Shown: positions 43,358 to 53,195, counted from the first letter of the stretch. The stretch: DNA of 64,000 nucleotides from Loktanella sp. Alg231-35 (GCF_900143545.1 NZ_FREV01000001.1:620001-684000), one strand, 5' to 3'. Translations and numbers: made by a program. Notes: generated from the sequence alone by a model not told the origin.

Positions 43358-44867
43358 TTTTCTGCCAAAGTGGATACCCTGAAACTCACGGCCTCGGCGA
43401 CGTGGCTGCGTTGGACGGCGCCCACACCTTCAAGATCGGCAATCGTGCGCGCAACCCTTAGCACGCGGTGATAGCCCCGTGCGGACAGGCCAAATCGTTC
43501 GGCGACCTTCACCAGCAATGCGCGCCCTTCATCGTCCGGTGTTGCGATCTCATCAAGCAGATGCCCTTCGGCATCCGCATTGACACGCGCTGTTGCGTGC
43601 CCGGCAAACCGCTCCAACTGTTTGGCGCGCGCGCCAGCGACCCGAGATGCGACCTGCGCAGAAGTCTCGCCACCTTCGGGCAGATCGAGGTCTGTGAAGG
43701 CCACGGGCGGGACTTCGACGCGCAGATCAAACCTGTCCATCAAAGGTCCCGAGATGCGACCCAGGTAATCCTCGCCACATAGCGGAACGCGTGCGCAGGC
43801 CCGTGCCGGGTCCGCGAGGTAGCCGCATTTGCAAGGGTTTGCGGCCGCCACGAGCATGAAGCGGCAAGGGTAGCGCACATGGGCATTGGCCCGCGCCACC
43901 ACGACTTCGCCGGTTTCGATGGGTTGGCGGAGCGTTTCCAGCACTGTGCGCGAAAACTCAGGGAATTCATCCATGAAAAGCACGCCGTTGTGGGCAAGGC
44001 TGATTTCGCCGGGTTTTGCGCCGCGCCCGCCACCCACGATGGCTGCCATGGAGGCTGTGTGATGTGGTTCCCGGAAAGGACGTTCGCGGTTGATGCCCCC
44101 TTCATCAAGTAAGCCAGACAACGAATGGATCATTGAGGTCTCCAGCGCCTCTTCGGGACTAAGCGGGGGGAGTATCCCCGGAATGCGCGCAGCCAGCATC
44201 GATTTGCCAGATCCCGGTGAGCCGATAAGCAGCAGGTGATGCCGCCCGGCGGCGGCGATTTCAAGCGCGCGTTTGGCCCGTTCTTGTCCTTTGACTTCGG
44301 ATAGGTCTTGCAATCCGGTTTGCCCGCTGACTTCGCCTGGTTCCGAGGGGGCAGGATCGCTTGCCCGCTGAAATGCCTGACCACATCGGACAGGCTGCGT
44401 GGCGCAATCACCTTGGCTGCGCCCACCCATGCCGCCTCTGATCCGCAGGCTTGCGGGCATAGTAGCGTGCGGTCGTCCGCTGCTGCTGCCATTGCAGCCG
44501 GAAGCGCGCCGACAACGGGCACCAAGGTGCCGTTCAACGACAATTCACCCAAGGCCACGGTTTGTGCGGCGTCATCCAAGGGCACGATCTCCAATGCGGC
44601 CAGCAGGGCCAGCGCGATGGGCAGATCAAAGTGCGAGCCTTCCTTGGGCAGGTCTGCAGGTGACAAGTTCACCGTGATCCGCTTTGACGGTAGCGCGATT
44701 GCCATTGATGTCAGAGCAGCGCGCACCCGTTCACGGGCCTCTGACACGGCCTTGTCCGGCAATCCAACGATTGAAAACGCAGGGATGCCCGGTGTGATAG
44801 CGCATTGCACCTCAACAAGCCGCGCCTCAATCCCTTCAAATGCCACAGTATAGGCCAGTGCGACCAT
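43354..44867 (-). pseudogene. comM: comM/yifB Mg-chelatase-like AAA ATPase, frameshifted
   Basis: The gene is split over two frames. The N-terminal part starts MVALAYTVAFEGIEARLVEVQ and runs in frame to HFSGQAILP. The C-terminal part continues in another frame with PSEPGEVSGQ, Walker A IGSPGSGKS, ISLAHNGVLFMDEFPEF and NPCKCGYLADP. The break is at a run of five G (C on the coding strand) at 44347-44351; one added base would join the halves into the usual protein of about 503 residues. ComM is a branch-migration helicase in natural transformation. This may be a real inactivating deletion, slippage-based expression or a sequencing error. Confidence 0.88.
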
Positions 44868-44917
44868 CGCGCCCTCCGTTCTTGGTTAACGGTTAGGGAG
44901 GCGAGGTTTAGGAAAGG

Positions 44918-45607
44918 TTAATGCGCATCACCGGGCCAGAGTTTGCGCGGCAGATCTTGCGGGTAAGGCCAAGGTTCATAGCTGTCTTTCACAGCCTCGG
45001 CCCGCCATCCCCGGATTGCCGGATCTTCAAGATGCGCTTGCACATAACGTTCTGCATCTTCGCCCAGCGATAGATCATAGGCCGTAATACGCATAGCAAC
45101 AGGAGCGTAGAAGACATCAGCCAGCGAGTAATCCCCAAAGAGCCAGCGCCCGCCGGCCCCATGCCGCTTGCGCGCCAAAGACCAAAGCTGTTCGATTCGT
45201 GAAAGGTCTGCTTTGACAGCGTCGGACGCGGGGAACCCATCCCAACAGAACGCCAACATCATCGGGCAAGCATCCCGCAGGGCTCCAAATCCGCTGTGCA
45301 TCTCAGCCGTGATCGAACGCGCGAGGGCCCGCGCTGCCGGATTAGCCGGGTAGAGGTTGATATCGGGGTGATTTTCCACAAGCGTTTCTGCCATCGCAAG
45401 GCTGTCTGTCACCACATGCCCTGCGGGCGTTTGCATTGCGGGCACCATGCGGGCCGGGGCGATATGCGCCAGATCTGCCCGCATGGTGCCAGCGTAAAGC
45501 CCCGCCATATGAGTGTTGAAATCCAGTCCGAATTTTTCGAACATCAGCCAGCCACGCAAAGACCAGCTACTGAAGGTGCGATCACCGATATAGAGTTCGT
45601 ATGTCAT
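44918..45607 (-). CDS. Glutathione S-transferase family protein
   Basis: The 229-residue protein has a thioredoxin-fold N-terminal part (TYELYIGDRTFSSWSLRGWLMFEKFGL), with a Ser cluster where GSTs place their catalytic residue. VPAMQTPAGHVVTDSLAMAETL contains the cis-Pro and TDSLA glutathione-contact pattern. The C-terminal helical domain has WLFGDYSLADVFYAPVAMR. It likely conjugates or reduces with glutathione. The substrate is unknown. Confidence 0.88.
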   Translation of the reverse strand: MTYELYIGDRTFSSWSLRGWLMFEKFGLDFNTHMAGLYAGTMRADLAHIAPARMVPAMQTPAGHVVTDSLAMAETLVENHPDINLYPANPAARALARSITAEMHSGFGALRDACPMMLAFCWDGFPASDAVKADLSRIEQLWSLARKRHGAGGRWLFGDYSLADVFYAPVAMRITAYDLSLGEDAERYVQAHLEDPAIRGWRAEAVKDSYEPWPYPQDLPRKLWPGDAH

Positions 45608-45666
45608 GGCGGCAGTCTAGTGCCACATCGCAGAGACTGGCGAGTGATCTTGTGTGAAGCCCTGCA

Positions 45667-46233
45667 TCACAGATTGTGATTGATCTGGCCAACGCGCCAG
45701 CCATTATCCCACTCAAGCTGAGTTACAGAGAGATTGTCGATCCGGTGGCTGAAGGCCTCATAGGCACCAATACCAAGTGCGCGCTGCACTTGTGTCAGAA
45801 TTGCGCCGAAATGGGCCACGATGATCAGGTCTTCATGCGCCTGCTGTAGATAGCGGTCCACGGCTTTGTCCACACGCGCGCGCACAGCGTTCCAGCTTTC
45901 CCCGTCGGGAGGGGCCACATGGCCCGGCGTTTCCCAATAGGCGCGGATCGTGGTGGGGTCTTCGGCTTCGACCTCAGCAAATGTGCGCAATTCCCATTGG
46001 CCAAAGTTGATCTCTCGCAGGTCGGAATCATGCGGCAAGCGGGTCTGCGGTGTCAGCGCATCTGCGGTTGCTGTGGCCCGGCTCAGATCAGATGACACAA
46101 CTGGCGCGTCGGGCAGATGCGCGCGCAATCGGGCAACGGCTGCGGTGTCTGACAAATCGGCGGGCAGGTCTGACCAGCCCACCATGGTTTTGGCATGGGT
46201 CGGCCCGTGGCGCACCATCCACAGCCGTGTCAC
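45667..46233 (-). CDS. Histidine phosphatase, probably alpha-ribazole phosphatase (CobC-like), GTG start
   Basis: The 188-residue protein has the phosphoglycerate-mutase signature LWMVRHGPTHAK with the catalytic RHG. SSDLSRATATADAL, REINFGQWELRTFAEVEAEDP and IVAHFGAILTQVQRALG follow. Overlap of its GTG start with the cobU stop (GTGA) points to cobalamin nucleotide-loop assembly, where CobC dephosphorylates alpha-ribazole phosphate. A role as a general phosphatase is possible. The upstream frame has Arg/Cys-rich codons that look non-coding, so the GTG at 46233 is preferred. Confidence 0.82.
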   Translation of the reverse strand: MTRLWMVRHGPTHAKTMVGWSDLPADLSDTAAVARLRAHLPDAPVVSSDLSRATATADALTPQTRLPHDSDLREINFGQWELRTFAEVEAEDPTTIRAYWETPGHVAPPDGESWNAVRARVDKAVDRYLQQAHEDLIIVAHFGAILTQVQRALGIGAYEAFSHRIDNLSVTQLEWDNGWRVGQINHNL

Positions 46234-46763
46234 GGCAGTGTACCTTTCAGCACCATCGGAAGCCCGGCCATCACCGCAACGACAAGATCTGCGCGCGCGG
46301 CGATTTGCTGATTCAACCGCCCCTGCGCATTGCGAAACCTGCGCGAGAGTGCGTTGTCGGGCACGATGCCCTGACCAACTTCGTTCGAGACAACAACGAC
46401 AGGTCCCGCACAATCCTGTACAGCGGCAAGGAAGCCTGTGGTCGCGGTGTCGAGGTTATGTTCACTCAGGATCACATTGGTCAGCCACAGCGTCGCGCAA
46501 TCGATCAGAACAGGTTGCCCTGATTTCACGCCTGAAAGTGCGCCCGCGACGTCCAACGGTTCTTCTATTGTGGTCCAGCGATCCCCGCGCATTTCGCGAT
46601 GGCGCAGGATTTTTTCTGCCATTTCATCATCAAATACCTGCGCGGTCGCTACATAGACCGGATCAGAATTGCTTTGCAGCACAAGGCTTTCCGAAAAGGC
46701 AGATTTGCCGGAGGCAGCGCCACCTAGAACAAGAGAGAGGTTGGGCAATGGCATGGGCGTCAC
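46230..46763 (-). CDS. cobU: Adenosylcobinamide kinase/adenosylcobinamide-phosphate guanylyltransferase
   Basis: This enzyme phosphorylates adenosylcobinamide and then adds GMP, late in coenzyme B12 synthesis. The 177-residue protein has the P-loop LVLGGAASGKSAFSE, YVATAQVFDDEMAEKILRHREMRGDRW with the active-site His, and VVVSNEVGQGIVPDNALSRRFRNAQG. It starts at a GTG (46763) or an ATG three codons later. Coenzyme B12 is the cofactor of Ecm, encoded earlier in the window. Its 5' end is divergent from rpoH. Confidence 0.93.
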   Translation of the reverse strand: MTPMPLPNLSLVLGGAASGKSAFSESLVLQSNSDPVYVATAQVFDDEMAEKILRHREMRGDRWTTIEEPLDVAGALSGVKSGQPVLIDCATLWLTNVILSEHNLDTATTGFLAAVQDCAGPVVVVSNEVGQGIVPDNALSRRFRNAQGRLNQQIAARADLVVAVMAGLPMVLKGTLP

Positions 46764-46769
46764 TATATA

Positions 46770-46799
46770 TGATCCATAGACTTCACTCCTGCGTATCTA
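46770..46799 (+). promoter_or_regulatory. Candidate sigma-E (RpoE-ChrR) promoter of rpoH
   Basis: TGATCC (46770-46775) is followed after 18 bases by TATCTA (46794-46799). TGATCC with about 18 bases to the -10 is the arrangement reported for RpoE of Rhodobacter sphaeroides, which activates rpoHII under singlet oxygen. The start codon follows 49 bases downstream. The -35 match is exact; the -10 match is partial. Confidence 0.65.
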
Positions 46800-46848
46800 A
46801 TTCACCAAACAAAGTTAATGCACAGCACGGCTATCTGGGAGAATAAAC

Positions 46849-47727
46849 ATGGGCGTTTCCGGTTTTTCTGATCAAACACTGTCACGCACGGCGATGAAAG
46901 CAGAACTGCTTGACGCTGAGACAGAGCTGGCATTGGCCTATGCTTGGCGGGATGATCGTGATGAGAAGGCTTTGCACCGCCTGATTACGGCCTATATGCG
47001 CCTCGCGATTTCTATGGCGTCAAAGTTCAAGCGATATGGCGCGCCGATGAATGATCTTATTCAGGAGGCATCTGTTGGTCTGATGAAGGCGGCTGACAAG
47101 TTTGACCCGGATCGTGGCGTGCGCTTTTCGACCTACGCTGTCTGGTGGATCAAAGCATCAATCCAGGATTACGTGATGCGCAACTGGTCGATGGTCCGCA
47201 CCGGCTCCACATCCTCTCAGAAATCCTTGTTCTTCAACATGCGCCGCGTGCAGGCCCGGTTGGAGCGTGAAGCAGCCGCCGAAGGCCGCGTGATGGATAA
47301 GCAGCAAATGCGCGAATTGATCGCGATTGAGGTCGGCGTCCCATTGCATGATGTTGAGATGATGGAAGGCCGTTTGTCCGGTTCTGATTTCTCTCTCAAC
47401 GCCACTCAATCAGCCGAGGACGAAGGCCGCGAGTGGATTGATGCGCTTGAAGATAACGGTCCGCAAGCTGAAGAGACCGTGGCAAATGACCACGACAACG
47501 ACACGTTGCGCCAGTGGCTGCTGACCGCTTTGTCCGGCCTGAATGATCGCGAGCAGTTCATCGTGTGCGAGCGCAAGCTGCGTGAAGAACCACGCACGCT
47601 GGAAAGCCTTGGCACAGAACTGGGCCTCTCTAAAGAACGGGTGCGTCAGTTGGAAGCGGCGGCCTTTGGCAAGATGCGCAAGAGCCTGGAATCCCAAAGC
47701 ACTGAAGTGCATGCGTTCTTTGCATAG
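46849..47727 (+). CDS. rpoH: RNA polymerase sigma-32 factor, RpoHII type
   Basis: The 292-residue heat-shock/oxidative-stress sigma factor has region 2 (LIQEASVGLMKAADKFDPDRGVRFSTYAVWWIKASIQDYVMRNW, in which the helix contacts the -10). The RpoH box is QKSLFFNMRR, and region 4 is LSKERVRQLEAAAFGKMRK. The MRLAISMASKFKRYGAPMNDL region is closer to the second, RpoE-controlled RpoH of Rhodobacter than to the classical heat-shock paralogue. A GGGAG ribosome-binding site lies before the ATG. The sigma-E-like promoter upstream fits this assignment. Confidence 0.93.
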   Translation: MGVSGFSDQTLSRTAMKAELLDAETELALAYAWRDDRDEKALHRLITAYMRLAISMASKFKRYGAPMNDLIQEASVGLMKAADKFDPDRGVRFSTYAVWWIKASIQDYVMRNWSMVRTGSTSSQKSLFFNMRRVQARLEREAAAEGRVMDKQQMRELIAIEVGVPLHDVEMMEGRLSGSDFSLNATQSAEDEGREWIDALEDNGPQAEETVANDHDNDTLRQWLLTALSGLNDREQFIVCERKLREEPRTLESLGTELGLSKERVRQLEAAAFGKMRKSLESQSTEVHAFFA

Positions 47728-47805
47728 GCGCTAACCTTGCGCCAATCATTGTGTTTCCGGTCCGATCTGACCTAGTGTCAGCCCAACACCGGTTGGAGAC
47801 ACCAC

Positions 47806-48999
47806 ATGCTGGCAAATAAGCATATTTTGTTGATCGTTGGGGGTGGCATTGCCGCGTTCAAATCACTTGATTTGGTGCGCCGTCTGCGCGAGCAGGGCGC
47901 GCGGGTGACGCCAGTGTTGACGACCGCCGGTGCGGAGTTTGTGACACCCCTTAGCCTGTCGGCGCTTTCTGCGTCCAAAATATATCAGGATTTGTTCGAT
48001 CTGACGGACGAGGCCGAGATGGGCCATATCGAACTATCCCGTGCCGCCGATCTGATTGTAGTCGCGCCGGCAACGGCTGATCTGATGGCTAAGATGGCGG
48101 GCGGTTTGGCCAATGATCTTGCATCAACACTTCTTTTGGCCACCGACAAGCGCGTTTTGATCGCCCCATCCATGAATGTGCGCATGTGGCAGCATCCCGC
48201 AACGCAGCGCAATCTGGCGACATTGCAAGGCGATGGTGTGCTTGTTGTGGGCCCGAATGAGGGCGACATGGCCTGCGGCGAATACGGCCCCGGTCGCATG
48301 GCCGAAGTTCCCGAGATTATCGCAGCGGTTGATGCAGCCCTTACCGATGGCCCATTGCAGGGCAAACACGTGATTGTGACCTCTGGCCCGACGCATGAAC
48401 CGATTGACCCGGTGCGTTACATCGCAAACCGATCCTCTGGTGCGCAAGGCACGGCGATTGCTGCGGCGCTCGCGGCGTTAGGCGCGCGTGTGACATTTGT
48501 GACTGGCCCTGCGGATGTCGCCCCTCCGATGGATGTCGACACCGTGCAGGTGCAGACCGCAGCGCAGATGTTGGACGCCGTGACCGTCGCCGGAGCCGCT
48601 GATGCGGCCGTTTTTGCGGCCGCTGTCGCCGATTGGCATGTGGCCAACGCCGGTGCGTCCAAGATCAAGAAAGATGGCTCTGGTTTGCCTAAACTGGAAT
48701 TCGCCGAGAACCCCGACATTCTGGCCACTGTCGCACAGATGAAGACAGGTCGCCCTAAACTGGTTGTCGGATTTGCCGCTGAAACTGATGATGTCATTGC
48801 AAATGCCACCGCCAAACGAGCGCGCAAACAATGTGACTGGATTGTCGCCAATGATGTCTCGCCCGAGACGGGGATCATGGGTGGTGCAGAAAACGACGTG
48901 ACATTGATCACGCAGGATGGTGCAGAGGATTGGCCGCGGATGACCAAGCCCGAAGTCGCACGGGCCCTTGCCGCAAGAATTGCCGAGGCGCTAGCGTGA
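47806..48999 (+). CDS. coaBC: Bifunctional phosphopantothenoylcysteine decarboxylase/phosphopantothenate--cysteine ligase
   Basis: This enzyme makes 4'-phosphopantetheine for coenzyme A. The 397-residue protein has an N-terminal CoaC flavoprotein ([33 protein letters not shown] and the catalytic Cys in [11 protein letters not shown]). The C-terminal CoaB domain has [24 protein letters not shown] and [19 protein letters not shown] site precedes the ATG. Its stop overlaps dut (GTGA). CoA supply is relevant to the CoA-ester pathways encoded earlier in the window. Confidence 0.95.
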   Translation: MLANKHILLIVGGGIAAFKSLDLVRRLREQGARVTPVLTTAGAEFVTPLSLSALSASKIYQDLFDLTDEAEMGHIELSRAADLIVVAPATADLMAKMAGGLANDLASTLLLATDKRVLIAPSMNVRMWQHPATQRNLATLQGDGVLVVGPNEGDMACGEYGPGRMAEVPEIIAAVDAALTDGPLQGKHVIVTSGPTHEPIDPVRYIANRSSGAQGTAIAAALAALGARVTFVTGPADVAPPMDVDTVQVQTAAQMLDAVTVAGAADAAVFAAAVADWHVANAGASKIKKDGSGLPKLEFAENPDILATVAQMKTGRPKLVVGFAAETDDVIANATAKRARKQCDWIVANDVSPETGIMGGAENDVTLITQDGAEDWPRMTKPEVARALAARIAEALA

Positions 49000-49451
49000 G
49001 TGTGACAGTCCAGTTCCAGTGGGATGCAGGCGCAGATACCACGCTTGGCCTGCCGCACTACGAAACAGTAGGTGCCGCAGGTGCAGACCTACGCGCCAAT
49101 CTGCCCAAGAAAGCTGCGATCATGCTGCCGCCCGGAGGACGCGCGCTGGTGCCGACGGGCTTACGCATGGCGATCCCCACAGGCTTTGAGGTGCAAATCA
49201 GGCCGCGCTCTGGTCTGGCGCTCAAGCATGGCGTCACGCTGGCAAATACGCCGGGCACCATCGACAGCGACTACCGGGGGCCTTTGGGCGTGATCATGAT
49301 CAACCTTGGCGCGGATACGTTTGAGATTACCCACGGGATGCGCATCGCACAAATGGTCGTCGCACCCGTTGTGCAGGCGGAATTCACGGTGGTTGATACG
49401 CTGGACGACACCCTGCGCGGTTCCGGTGGGTTTGGGTCAACTGGCCTATGA
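48996..49451 (+). CDS. dut: dUTP diphosphatase, GTG start
   Basis: The trimeric enzyme hydrolyses dUTP to dUMP, limiting uracil in DNA. The 151-residue protein has the five dUTPase motifs: [51 protein letters not shown] and [10 protein letters not shown]. The GTG start at 48996 overlaps the coaBC stop by four bases; an in-frame upstream ATG lies inside coaBC and is rejected. It overlaps moeB by four bases. Confidence 0.96.
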   Translation: MSVTVQFQWDAGADTTLGLPHYETVGAAGADLRANLPKKAAIMLPPGGRALVPTGLRMAIPTGFEVQIRPRSGLALKHGVTLANTPGTIDSDYRGPLGVIMINLGADTFEITHGMRIAQMVVAPVVQAEFTVVDTLDDTLRGSGGFGSTGL

Positions 49452-50497
49452 TCATGGTCGGCGCAATGGCTGCGGTGCTTTGGATCATCGGGGTGGTGAT
49501 GAAGGTGCCTAATGCGGTGCGCTGGAACATGATGGTGATCTTGCTGGTCGGCGTCATGTTGCTGCATGTGATCCTGCCTGACGGACATCCGCTGCGTATG
49601 GCGACGGGCGGTGATGCGCGGCTCTGGGCGATTTTGTTTGGCTTTGGGTTTTTGATCTGGGGCTACCGCAAGATCCTGTTGCAGCTGAAGGTGCGGGCGG
49701 CAGAAGCGCAGGCCTTGCCGACCAAGACCGACAGTTTTTCCGAAACCGAGCTTGAGCGTTATGCCCGGCACATCATCCTGCGCGAGGTTGGTGGAATGGG
49801 CCAAAAGGCACTGCGCGATGCGCGCGTGCTGGTTGTCGGAGCAGGGGGTTTGGGTGCTCCGGCCTTGCAGTATCTGGCAGCGGCGGGTGTTGGCACGATT
49901 GGTGTGATTGATGATGATGCGGTCGAAAATGCCAATCTGCAACGGCAGGTGATCCATCTGGATCGCAACATTGGCATGCCCAAAGTGCAGTCAGCGGCTG
50001 AGGCGATGAAGGCGCAAAACCCCTTTGTGACCGTCCGCCCCTATCATCGTAGATTGACGGCAGACATCGCCGCAGATCTGTTCGCAGATTACGATCTGGT
50101 GCTGGATGGTACGGATAACTTTGATACCCGTTATCTGGTAAATGAAACGGCCGTTCAGTCTCAGACCCCGCTGATCGCTGCGGCATTGACCCAATGGGAA
50201 GGGCAGATCAGCCTTTATGACCCTTCGGCGGGTACGCCTTGTTATGCCTGCGTTTTTCCAACTGCGCCCGATCCATCCTTGGTGCCAAGCTGCGCTGAGG
50301 CTGGCGTTATCGGCCCTTTGCCGGGTGTCATTGGGGCGATGATGGCGGTCGAAGCCATCAAGCGGATTACGGGCGCTGGCGAAGGCTTGGGCGGGCGCTT
50401 GCTGCTCTATGATGCCCTTTACGCACAGACCCGGTCCATTGCCGTCAAGCCGCGCAGTGATTGCACTGTTTGTCAGGGGCGCGGAGCAAAAAGTTAG
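49448..50497 (+). CDS. moeB: MoeB/ThiF-type adenylyltransferase with N-terminal membrane segment
   Basis: The E1-like enzyme adenylates the C-terminus of a small sulfur-carrier protein, such as MoaD or ThiS. Residues about 95-340 hold the catalytic domain: [19 protein letters not shown] loop [24 protein letters not shown] and zinc cysteines in CYACVFP and CTVCQGRG. The first 75 residues form two hydrophobic segments plus a linker, absent from Escherichia coli MoeB. This would tether the enzyme to the inner membrane. It overlaps dut by four bases. Confidence 0.9.
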   Translation: MIMVGAMAAVLWIIGVVMKVPNAVRWNMMVILLVGVMLLHVILPDGHPLRMATGGDARLWAILFGFGFLIWGYRKILLQLKVRAAEAQALPTKTDSFSETELERYARHIILREVGGMGQKALRDARVLVVGAGGLGAPALQYLAAAGVGTIGVIDDDAVENANLQRQVIHLDRNIGMPKVQSAAEAMKAQNPFVTVRPYHRRLTADIAADLFADYDLVLDGTDNFDTRYLVNETAVQSQTPLIAAALTQWEGQISLYDPSAGTPCYACVFPTAPDPSLVPSCAEAGVIGPLPGVIGAMMAVEAIKRITGAGEGLGGRLLLYDALYAQTRSIAVKPRSDCTVCQGRGAKS

Positions 50498-50513
50498 GGC
50501 TTTTTGCCTTTTT
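50486..50513 (+). terminator. Rho-independent terminator after moeB
   Basis: GCAAAAAG (50486-50493) and CTTTTTGC (50500-50507) form an 8-bp stem that includes the moeB stop codon in the loop, followed by CTTTTT. The stem is AT-rich, so termination may be partial. Confidence 0.55.
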
Positions 50514-50575
50514 ATAAGTCCTTCGCTGGCATGTGTTCATGACCAGCCCTACCTGATGATCAAAGGAGATTTCCC

Positions 50576-52603
50576 ATGACAAACCCCCTGCTCGCCGATT
50601 GGTCTACACCCTTTGGACTGCCGCCCTTTGATCAGATTGCGGATGATGATTTCATGCCTGCGGTTGATGCGGCTTTGACCACCGCGCGTGCGAATATCGC
50701 AGCCATCGCGGGCAACCCTGATGCACCTGATTTTGACAATACCATTGCCGCGATGGAAATGGCGGATGACACGCTTAACCGGGTGCTCAGCGCGTTCTAT
50801 AGTCTTGCGGGTGCCGATAGTAACCCTGCCCGCGAAGCATTGCAGCGTGACTTTGCCCCGCTGCTGAGTGCTTACAGTTCCGAGATTTCCGAGAACACGG
50901 CGCTTTTTGCGCGGGTCGAGGCGGTCTGGGCGCAGCGCGACACGCTGGACCTGACCGATGAACAACAGCGCGTCCTGATGCTGACGCGCCGCGGTTTTGT
51001 CCGCGCAGGGGCGCAATTGGAAGGTCAAGCCGCCGAGGAATTGCGCGACGTGAAATCCCGTCTGTCGGTTTTGGACACGCAGTTTGTCCAAAACCTGCTG
51101 GCCGACGAACGCGAATGGTTCATGTCGCTAGGGCCAGATGACCTGTCTGGCTTGCCTGACTTTGTGATCGCGACGGCGAAAGCTGCAGGAGAGGAAAAAG
51201 ACGCGGGCGGCCCTGTTGTGACACTGTCGCGATCCTTGATCGTGCCGTTCCTGCAATTCTCTGACCAGCGTGAGCTGCGCCAGAAGGCCTATGAGGCCTG
51301 GGGCGCAAGAGGTGCCAATGGTGGCAAGACCGACAACCGCGGCATCGCGGCAGAAACGCTGAAACTGCGTGAAACGCGCGCAAAGCTGCTGGGCTATAAG
51401 ACATTCGCGGATTTCAAGTTGGAAACAGAGATGGCGGGCACGCCGGGTGCTGTGCGCGATTTGCTGATGCAGGTTTGGCAACCGGCCAAGGCTGCGGCAG
51501 AGACTGACGCCGCTGCATTGGAACGCATGCTGCATGCCGATGGGTTTGATGGCCCGTTGGAGCCTTGGGACTGGCGCTACTATGCTGAAAAGCGCCGCAA
51601 GGAACTGCATGATCTGGATGAGGCAGAGCTGAAACCCTACCTTCAGTTGGATCGCATGATCGAAGCCGCCTTTTCCTGCGCGAACCGCCTGTTTGGGTTG
51701 GAATTCGCGCCTATTGATGGCCCTGTCTACCACCCCGATGTGCGCCTGTGGGAGGTCACCCGCAATGGCGCGCATGTTGCGGTCTTTATTGGTGACTATT
51801 TCGCGCGCGGCTCAAAACGGTCGGGTGCGTGGTGTTCGGCGATGCGGTCCCAGCAACGACTGTCAGGTGACGTCCGCCCGCATGTGGTGAACGTCTGCAA
51901 CTTTGCCAAGCCGGAGGCGGGGAAACCTGCGTTGCTGTCGTATGATGATGCCCGCACGCTGTTTCATGAATTTGGCCATGCGCTGCACCAAATGCTGTCG
52001 GATGTGACCTATGAGAGCATTTCGGGCACCTCTGTCGCACGCGATTTCGTGGAACTTCCCAGCCAGCTTTATGAACATTGGCTCGAAGTGCCAGAGGTGT
52101 TGGCCGAATTTGCGACCCATGCTGAAACCGGTGAAGCGATGCCAGCGGATCTGCTTAAGCGGATGCTGGGCGCTGCGACCTACGACATGGGGTTCCAGAC
52201 GGTGGAATATGTGGCCTCGGCCCTTGTGGACCTTGGCTTTCACGATGGTCCCGCCCCTGCGGATCCGATGCAACGGCAGGCTGAGATTCTTGAAGAAATT
52301 GGGATGCCACATGCCATTCGTATGCGTCACGCAACGCCCCATTTCGCCCATGTGTTTGCAGGCGACGGATACTCCAGTGGTTATTACAGCTACATGTGGT
52401 CAGAAGTGATGGACGCCGATGCCTTTGCCGCCTTCGAAGAGGCCGGTGGCCCGTTCGATCCTGAAACCGCCAGACGATTGGAAGAAACTGTGCTGTCTTC
52501 GGGCGGTTCTGTGGATGCGGCTGATCTCTACATCACGTTCCGAGGGCGCTTGCCCGGTGTTGAGGCGCTTTTAAAGGGGCGTGGGTTGGACAGGGCAGCC
52601 TGA
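50576..52603 (+). CDS. M3 family peptidase (peptidyl-dipeptidase Dcp / oligopeptidase A-like)
   Basis: The 675-residue cytoplasmic zinc metallopeptidase degrades short peptides. The zinc motif HEFGHALH lies near residues 464-471, followed by the third ligand region ESISGTSVARDFVELPSQLYEHW. The long N-terminal helical part and the C-terminal FAHVFAGDGYSSGYYSYMWSEV are typical of the thimet oligopeptidase/Dcp family. Dipeptidyl carboxypeptidase is the more likely activity, but OpdA/PrlC cannot be excluded. No signal peptide is present. Confidence 0.92.
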   Translation: MTNPLLADWSTPFGLPPFDQIADDDFMPAVDAALTTARANIAAIAGNPDAPDFDNTIAAMEMADDTLNRVLSAFYSLAGADSNPAREALQRDFAPLLSAYSSEISENTALFARVEAVWAQRDTLDLTDEQQRVLMLTRRGFVRAGAQLEGQAAEELRDVKSRLSVLDTQFVQNLLADEREWFMSLGPDDLSGLPDFVIATAKAAGEEKDAGGPVVTLSRSLIVPFLQFSDQRELRQKAYEAWGARGANGGKTDNRGIAAETLKLRETRAKLLGYKTFADFKLETEMAGTPGAVRDLLMQVWQPAKAAAETDAAALERMLHADGFDGPLEPWDWRYYAEKRRKELHDLDEAELKPYLQLDRMIEAAFSCANRLFGLEFAPIDGPVYHPDVRLWEVTRNGAHVAVFIGDYFARGSKRSGAWCSAMRSQQRLSGDVRPHVVNVCNFAKPEAGKPALLSYDDARTLFHEFGHALHQMLSDVTYESISGTSVARDFVELPSQLYEHWLEVPEVLAEFATHAETGEAMPADLLKRMLGAATYDMGFQTVEYVASALVDLGFHDGPAPADPMQRQAEILEEIGMPHAIRMRHATPHFAHVFAGDGYSSGYYSYMWSEVMDADAFAAFEEAGGPFDPETARRLEETVLSSGGSVDAADLYITFRGRLPGVEALLKGRGLDRAA

Positions 52604-52655
52604 AACTGTTGGAGGCAGATCACCGACCGGCCTCGGACACAGGGGTGCTGATAGG

Positions 52656-53195
52656 TCAGTCGCGGATTTCAGCGTCCGCGACGCCCCAAAGCGCCGCCTT
52701 GGGCACCCAGCCGCGATAGCCGCCCGCGGTCAGTTGGCACCATTCAGGATTGCAATCGCCAAGGCGGGCCACAACACCGGGTTCCAGCATGGCGTTTTCT
52801 AATGCGTCCGCTTCCGGGCGATTGCGCAGCGCTGTCTCACCCTCGATCACAACAGTCCGCGAGCCTGACAGCATCCGGTAATGGACCCAGCCACCTTGCC
52901 CGTCGCGGTCAATCACCCGCCGCCAGTGGCCGTATTCAGCAATCACCTGCAGCGGCATATCACGACGTTTGAACACCCAATCGATGCGATGCGACAGTGA
53001 CGGACCGCGCCGGACATTCGCCTCGCTTGCACGAAGTGACACAAAACGGGGCAGGGGGAGGTTTGTTTCGGGGCCGATGGCTGGACCCGTCTCGGTCTGT
53101 TGGGCATCACTTGCGCCCACGCAAAGCATGACCGCCAAAACGGCGATCTGCATCCGGCAGAGCCACTGCGCCCATGGACCTAACTTGGCACCCAT
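52656..53195 (-). CDS. Secreted SH3-domain protein
   Basis: The 179-residue protein has an N-terminal signal/anchor (QWLCRMQIAVLAVMLCVGASDA). A bacterial SH3 domain follows: FVSLRASEANVRRGPSLSHRIDWVFKRRDMPLQVIAEYGHWRRVIDRDGQGGWVHYRMLSG. A second SH3-like half is around RNRPEADALENAMLEPGVVARLGDCNPEWCQL. Such proteins bind cell wall peptides. It is divergent from the hydroxyacid dehydrogenase gene. The start at 53195 has an AAGGG site; an ATG 14 codons later is an alternative. Confidence 0.82.
   Translation of the reverse strand: MGAKLGPWAQWLCRMQIAVLAVMLCVGASDAQQTETGPAIGPETNLPLPRFVSLRASEANVRRGPSLSHRIDWVFKRRDMPLQVIAEYGHWRRVIDRDGQGGWVHYRMLSGSRTVVIEGETALRNRPEADALENAMLEPGVVARLGDCNPEWCQLTAGGYRGWVPKAALWGVADAEIRD

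Noticed and set aside
45950..46846. A 298-codon open frame on the plus strand across the cobC-like and cobU genes
   Set aside because: Both genes on the minus strand have clear motifs. The opposing frame has none and would run through the rpoH promoter.
47727..47743. GGCGC-N7-GCGCC hairpin after rpoH as a terminator
   Set aside because: The stem is only five bases and no U-tract follows, so I do not call it.
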